Positions 6,047 to 9,126 of a stretch of DNA of 9,126 nucleotides are shown here, piece after piece. The stretch lies in NCBI GenBank assembly GCA_021820165.1, contig JAKADW010000061.1, positions 1-9,126 on the forward strand. Reading direction: 5' to 3'. The notes below the pieces were generated by a model. The model did no database searches. It had not been told where the DNA came from and was given only the letters and a program-made list of their open reading frames with translations. Numbering within the stretch: position 1 is the first letter of the stretch; every line of letters starts with the position of its first letter. The DNA is from Bacillota bacterium (GTDB lineage Bacteria > Bacillota_E > Sulfobacillia > Sulfobacillales > Sulfobacillaceae). The position numbers were made by a program, and so were the translations under genes.

Positions 6047-7315
6047 ATGCGTGTGCTTCCCGCATTAGCGGCGTTGGCGCTCGCCTCGGTGGCCTTCTTG
6101 GGCCAAAGCAGCTACTCCCCGGGGCTCGCGATTGGCTATGCAGAGAGCCATTGGAACTGGGCCGTGGCGACGGGGCGCGCGGCACCCATCGCCTCCGACC
6201 ACGGCGTACGCCTGGTGGCGGCGCGCGTACCAGGCCCAGGGTGGTTTCAGCCGGACTTTCAGTGTGCCGAATTTGTGGGCCGTTCACTGGCCGCGGGCGG
6301 CATTCCCGTGCCCCTGGTTCCCCAGTCCAATCCTCGCTGGCCAGTGCTGGTCAATGTTGACCGGCTTAGCTACTACCTCTTAAGCCGTGGATACGCCCGA
6401 TGGACTTCGCTTCAGGAAATTCAGCCCGGCGACGTGGTCCTGTTCCGCTATCAAAACCCCGGCCATCCCCCATCCCCCACCGTCTGGTCACACATGGCGC
6501 TGGTTGTACACGTCCATCCGGTGTTGTTGGATGCCCACAACGCCGCCCACTATCACATTTTGTTGGCCACCCTGTCTCGCGGTGCCTTTCAGATTCAAGC
6601 TCTACACGTGAGGTCCCAGCCTAAACCGCCCGCAGAGGCGCGCTTTCGGTCGGGTTCGACGGTACAAATTAGCTGGCGGGATCTTTGGACCAGCCGTCGC
6701 GCCCATCTCTACTGGGGGCAGGTGTTTTTGGTTCAGTATCAAGCGCGCTCGGGGGTAAAATTGGCGGGCGTCCCTGGCTATGTACCGCCCGGGGCACTTC
6801 AACCCGTCTCCTCCACCCCGAAAATGGGGTCAGGGCTCATCCTGGGAATGGGCCCCAGTGGGCAGACCTTACTCGGCGGCCGCTTCTCCCCGATTCCGCC
6901 GTGGACCGGCTCTCCCCACGTGCAAACAGTCCCCCAAAAGCCCCCAGGCTGGCTTCCTCTCTCCTCCCCCGAAGTGGTGCAAGTACGCCAGGCCGGCCCC
7001 TTGGAAGAGCTGCCTGGACGGGCAAGGCTCGCCAAAGCTTGGATGCCTTTTGGTGCCTTGACTGTGGTAAACGCTGAGGTCACGGTCGGAAAAACGCGCT
7101 GGGCTCAGCTGGAATGGGGTGGCGCGCGCCAAGGTCTCGGGTACACCCCCTGGAGCTCACTTCGCGTACGGCCGTCCTTGAAACCCGAGATTCTCACCGA
7201 ACCGATTAATTTGCGGGCGCCTAACGGGACCCGCGTGACCGTACAACCCCCAGCCGCCGTCGTCAGTGAGGAAGGCCGTTTTTGGTATCGAGGGGCTTTG
7301 TTATCCCCCTACTAG
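6047..7315 (+). CDS. Exported amidase-like (Amidase_6-type) cysteine hydrolase with SH3-like tail, 422 aa
   Basis: A probable secreted cell-wall hydrolase. Residues 1-22 (MRVLPALAALALASVAFLGQ...) are a signal peptide. The catalytic domain (about 28-190) follows the Amidase_6/NlpC-like pattern: Cys73 in FQCAEFVGRSLAAGG, QPGDVVLF at 126-133, His149 in WSHMALVVHV, and Asp162/His164 in LLDAHNAAHYH. Whether it cleaves peptidoglycan is inferred from the family. The tail (190-422) is not recognised as a whole; residues about 337-374 (VNAEVTVGKTRWAQLEWGG...GYTPWSSLRV) look like a bacterial SH3 domain that could bind the wall, with proline-rich linkers around 280-310. The start is ATG at 6047 with AAGGGGGG seven bases upstream, preferred over the in-frame GTG at 5984 because it places the signal peptide at the N terminus. 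Homoserine dehydrogenase follows after 61 bases. Confidence 0.8.
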   Translation: MRVLPALAALALASVAFLGQSSYSPGLAIGYAESHWNWAVATGRAAPIASDHGVRLVAARVPGPGWFQPDFQCAEFVGRSLAAGGIPVPLVPQSNPRWPVLVNVDRLSYYLLSRGYARWTSLQEIQPGDVVLFRYQNPGHPPSPTVWSHMALVVHVHPVLLDAHNAAHYHILLATLSRGAFQIQALHVRSQPKPPAEARFRSGSTVQISWRDLWTSRRAHLYWGQVFLVQYQARSGVKLAGVPGYVPPGALQPVSSTPKMGSGLILGMGPSGQTLLGGRFSPIPPWTGSPHVQTVPQKPPGWLPLSSPEVVQVRQAGPLEELPGRARLAKAWMPFGALTVVNAEVTVGKTRWAQLEWGGARQGLGYTPWSSLRVRPSLKPEILTEPINLRAPNGTRVTVQPPAAVVSEEGRFWYRGALLSPY

Positions 7316-7376
7316 TTGCGTGGGCCGATAGCGTTTCGTAGACTCTTGGTACGATCATGACACGAGAGGAGATTCA

Positions 7377-8510
7377 ATGGCGACCGTACAGATTGGTTTG
7401 ATCGGCATGGGAACGGTAGGACAGGCGGTCGTGGAACTCAACCGCCCCTGGGCTGGCCTGGATTTTCATTTTGTGAAAGCGTGCGTGCGACGAGCCGACC
7501 GACCGCGCCCACTCCCTATCCCCCTAACCCAAGATCCCATGGAGATTATTGACGACCCGGCTCTTGACATCATTGTGGAGGTGGCCGGAGGGCGTGAGGA
7601 ACCCTTAGCATGGATTGGCCGCGCGTTGGCCAACGGAAAGGCCGTGGTGACGGCCAACAAAGAAGTCATCGCCTATCATGGCGCCGAGCTCATCCAAAAG
7701 AGTCAGGAATGGGATACGTTTTTCGGATTCGAGGCCAGTGTAGCCGGCGGCATCCCTGTGGTCGATACCCTCGTCACCCACATGAGCGCCGCTCCCTTAT
7801 CCGACATCGGCGGGGTTCTGAACGGCACCAGCAGCTATGTCTTGACGGCCATGGAAAACGGCATGGCTCTCTCCGAGGCCATTTCCCAAGCCCAGCTGCG
7901 AGGCTATGCGGAGGCCAACCCGGAGAACGATCTCAAGGGGCATGATGCCGTACGCAAGTTGGTCATCTTAGTTTGGCTAGCATGGGGCGTATGGCTTTCC
8001 CCGGATCAAATACTACGGGAGGGCCTTCAAGACTATCCCGTCGATCTTCTGCACCGTCTGGCCCGTAAGGGACTTCATGTGCGCCCCTGGGCATGGGCGC
8101 ACCGCGATGCCGAGGGCACGATTAAGGCCGCCGTTGGACCCGCCGTGGTTTCCAAGGGTCACCCCGCTTTTTCCCTGAAAGGAGCCCAAAATGGGGTCGA
8201 AATCCGGGGACAGGCGGGAACGTTTTGGCTTCAGGGACCCGGCGCCGGGGGGGTGGCTACGGCGACGAGCGTGTGGGCCGACATTCATCGAAGCCAGCGC
8301 CTAAAAAGCCCGTTGTTGGCCCTTGCGCCCGGAAGCAGGGCTTTCGTCACGGGCTCCCCTCATGAGCGGTATGTCGTTGCGGCGCATGACCCGGATCGTG
8401 ACCTTTCGGGTACCCTTCTTGGCCCGGGAATGGCGGTGCAAGACGAGCCCCCGGCCGGAGCCGAAGGACTCTCCGTATTTCCATTAATTAATGGGAGTGC
8501 GGACGGCTGA
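7377..8510 (+). CDS. hom: Homoserine dehydrogenase, short form lacking a recognisable ACT domain, 377 aa
   Basis: Catalyses NAD(P)H-dependent reduction of aspartate semialdehyde to homoserine, the branch point to threonine and methionine. The nucleotide-binding GLIGMGTVGQA is at residues 7-17, VTANKEVIA at 91-99, EASVAGGIPVV at 119-129, GVLNGTSSYVLT at 146-157, and the signature AQLRGYAEANPENDLKGHDAVRKL at 172-195. Asp190 and Lys194 match the catalytic Asp/Lys pair (DxxxK) of the yeast enzyme. GPGAGGVATATSVWADI (287-303) closes the catalytic domain. The remaining 70 or so residues do not look like the regulatory ACT domain found in many bacterial enzymes of about 425-435 residues, so threonine feedback inhibition through ACT is doubtful. 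The start is ATG at 7377 with AGGAG five bases upstream. No thrB, thrC or aspartokinase gene is adjacent within the window. Confidence 0.95.
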   Translation: MATVQIGLIGMGTVGQAVVELNRPWAGLDFHFVKACVRRADRPRPLPIPLTQDPMEIIDDPALDIIVEVAGGREEPLAWIGRALANGKAVVTANKEVIAYHGAELIQKSQEWDTFFGFEASVAGGIPVVDTLVTHMSAAPLSDIGGVLNGTSSYVLTAMENGMALSEAISQAQLRGYAEANPENDLKGHDAVRKLVILVWLAWGVWLSPDQILREGLQDYPVDLLHRLARKGLHVRPWAWAHRDAEGTIKAAVGPAVVSKGHPAFSLKGAQNGVEIRGQAGTFWLQGPGAGGVATATSVWADIHRSQRLKSPLLALAPGSRAFVTGSPHERYVVAAHDPDRDLSGTLLGPGMAVQDEPPAGAEGLSVFPLINGSADG

Positions 8511-8762
8511 CGCGCGTCCTAGTAAACCCGGGTATCGGGAATTTACGATCGATCATAGACCTTTAATTACATTCGGAGTGGCACCAGAAACTCCTCACAG
8601 AAATTCCTGAGGTAGGCCGGGGTTGCAACGATGGCGGGTTTTGAGCGGTGTAATAATCACCGGGGTGGGAACATACGTATTTTACCAATTTTTGGCGGAG
8701 TTTTGTCCTGACACGCCGAAAGAAAGACACCTCAATCTCTGGCAACGAGGAGGTGCCTTTCC
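8511..8762 (+). other. Intergenic region with serial inverted repeats, possible structured 5' leader
   Basis: These 252 bases after homoserine dehydrogenase contain no gene I can support on either strand. They hold a string of short inverted repeats: GGAGT/ACTCC (8575-8579, 8590-8594), the overlapping and mutually exclusive CCTCA/TGAGG (8593-8597, 8608-8612), CGGTG/CACCG (8646-8650, 8658-8662), TTTTGGCG/CGCCGAAA with one G-T pair (8690-8697, 8714-8721), and the long hairpin at 8722-8761. A TTTAAT at 8562-8567 could be a -10 element placing a start near 8574, but no -35 box is seen. The arrangement suggests a cis-regulatory RNA leader, but I could not match it to a known riboswitch class. Confidence 0.4.
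8722..8761 (+). promoter_or_regulatory. Long hairpin sequestering the ribosome-binding site before GTG 8763
   Basis: GAAAGACACCTC (8722-8733) pairs with GAGGTGCCTTTC (8750-8761) over 11 of 12 positions (one A-C mismatch). After a three-base AAT bulge, CTC/GAG (8737-8739, 8747-8749) extends it to a seven-base TGGCAAC loop. The right arm contains the GGAGG Shine-Dalgarno sequence (8749-8753) for the GTG at 8763. No T-tract follows, so it is not an intrinsic terminator; translational control by hiding the ribosome-binding site is the natural reading. The pairing is directly visible, the function is inferred. Confidence 0.5.
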
Positions 8763-8987
8763 GTGTTCAGAAGGTTTCTGAGCTCGATTACTAAGGTATT
8801 CGATCTGCCCGCCTGGTTCCAGCAAATTCCTTCGACAGGAATCGATGCGACAATCCGCCCGAACGGTTGTGGCGCTGGTGTTGGTGGGAAGCCTCTTGCA
8901 CATGCGAAGCCTGGAAAAACTGAAAGGCTGGATCCACCGAGGCCGCATTGTAGGAGACTTCTTGTTGGCGCAGCCCCTAGGGGCTGA
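8763..8987 (+). CDS. Small open frame with strong ribosome-binding site (possibly the 5' part of a frameshifted gene), 74 aa
   Basis: GTG at 8763 is preceded by GAGGAGG with GGAGG nine bases away, a strong initiation context although buried in a hairpin. The first 27 or so codons (MFRRFLSSITKVFDLPAWFQ...) have third-position GC near 57 per cent. From about 8847 onward this frame falls to about 40 per cent GC3 and reads as low-quality protein, whereas the +1 frame looks coding there. No family was recognised. It may be spurious in its second half, or the start of one gene joined by a frameshift to the frame ending at 9090. Confidence 0.3.
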   Translation: MFRRFLSSITKVFDLPAWFQQIPSTGIDATIRPNGCGAGVGGKPLAHAKPGKTERLDPPRPHCRRLLVGAAPRG

Positions 8988-9090
8988 GCGGCTTGTTATT
9001 GCGACTGGGTTGGCGGGTTGGGTCCGCATGGCCATGCAAACCGGCTGGCTCATTAAATGGCGCCTGAGTCCTGGAGCGGGGAATGGTTAG
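8845..9090 (+). CDS. Hypothetical small, partly hydrophobic protein, 81 aa
   Basis: The frame from ATG 8845 to TAG 9088-9090 encodes MRQSARTVVALVLVGSLL... with a hydrophobic stretch at residues about 6-19 and another around 49-70 (LVIATGLAGWVRMAMQTGWL), separated by a basic helix, so membrane association is possible. Third-position GC is about 65 per cent, in keeping with the GC-rich neighbours and better than the overlapping frame 8763-8987. Its own ribosome-binding site is weak (AGGA, four bases upstream), while a strong one serves GTG 8763 in another frame. The frame is open upstream to 8782 with no better start. I do not recognise the family. After the TAG the same frame stays open to the window end and contains ATG ATG at 9118-9123, which could begin the next gene. 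Confidence 0.45.
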   Translation: MRQSARTVVALVLVGSLLHMRSLEKLKGWIHRGRIVGDFLLAQPLGAERLVIATGLAGWVRMAMQTGWLIKWRLSPGAGNG

Positions 9091-9126
9091 CGACCCTATT
9101 CAGGAAGAATTCGCCGGATGATGCCG

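Noticed and set aside
7347..7355. TGGTACGAT, an extended -10-like sequence before homoserine dehydrogenase
   Set aside because: The hexamer matches only four of six positions and there is no -35 box. The gene may simply be cotranscribed with the amidase-like gene 61 bases upstream.
8579..8585. TGGCACC, matching the TGGNACC core of a T-box antiterminator, downstream of an amino-acid biosynthesis gene
   Set aside because: Only about 68 bases separate it from the end of homoserine dehydrogenase, too short for a T-box stem I with specifier loop. The flanking bases do not give the AGGGTGGNACCGCG context, and no terminator follows.
8616..8666. Direct repeat CCGGGGT at 8617-8623 and 8660-8666, considered as paired operator sites
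   Set aside because: Seven bases of GC-rich sequence repeated twice is easily due to chance, and neither copy is palindromic.
8682..9053. Minus-strand open frame of 123 codons across the 3' region
   Set aside because: Composition is rich in Arg, Ser and Pro as expected of an antisense shadow, there is no domain signal, and the plus strand shows better coding-like third-position GC.

Overview
The window looks like chromosomal DNA from a moderately GC-rich Gram-positive bacterium of the Bacillota, perhaps Sulfobacillus-like. That placement is an inference from the gene families: a YumC-type ferredoxin-NADP reductase, a secreted VanW/G5 protein, an Amidase_6-like exported hydrolase, frequent TTG/GTG starts and strong GGAGG ribosome-binding sites. 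No rRNA, tRNA, CRISPR array, insertion sequence or phage gene was seen. Most of the window is ordinary, densely packed housekeeping and envelope genes.

Layout. (a) Positions 1-1585 (+) hold the 3' part of an M61-family metallopeptidase with a PDZ domain; its 5' end lies outside the window. (b) Positions 1603-2529 (-) hold a ferredoxin/flavodoxin-NADP+ reductase converging on it. A divergent promoter region (about 2530-2644) separates it from a 190-residue HD-domain phosphohydrolase (2645-3217, +). (c) A minus-strand cluster runs VanW/G5 exported protein (5960-5091), DMT-type permease (5046-4210), PduO-type cob(I)alamin adenosyltransferase (4188-3643) and DUF2203 protein (3633-3214). Gaps are 44, 21 and 9 bases, so it is probably one operon. 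Its last gene overlaps the HD gene tail-to-tail by four bases, and a good intrinsic terminator for the HD transcript lies inside the DUF2203 coding sequence. (d) Divergent from VanW is an exported amidase-like protein (6047-7315, +), followed by homoserine dehydrogenase (7377-8510, +). (e) Positions 8511-8762 contain no convincing gene but several inverted repeats. The last is a long hairpin burying the ribosome-binding site just before a GTG codon. Positions 8763-9090 hold two overlapping small reading frames in different registers, possibly one gene with a frameshift.

How the genes relate. The divergent VanW/G5 and amidase-like proteins both carry export signals and probably act on the cell wall. 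The adenosyltransferase supplies adenosylcobalamin; its DUF2203 partner has no known function but is tightly coupled to it. The reductase and homoserine dehydrogenase are core metabolism, but each is shorter at its C terminus than usual family members.

I found no clear-cut new multi-gene system. The observations most worth a second look are the structured leader and odd small gene at 8511-9090, the terminator embedded in an opposing gene, and the two C-terminally minimal enzymes.
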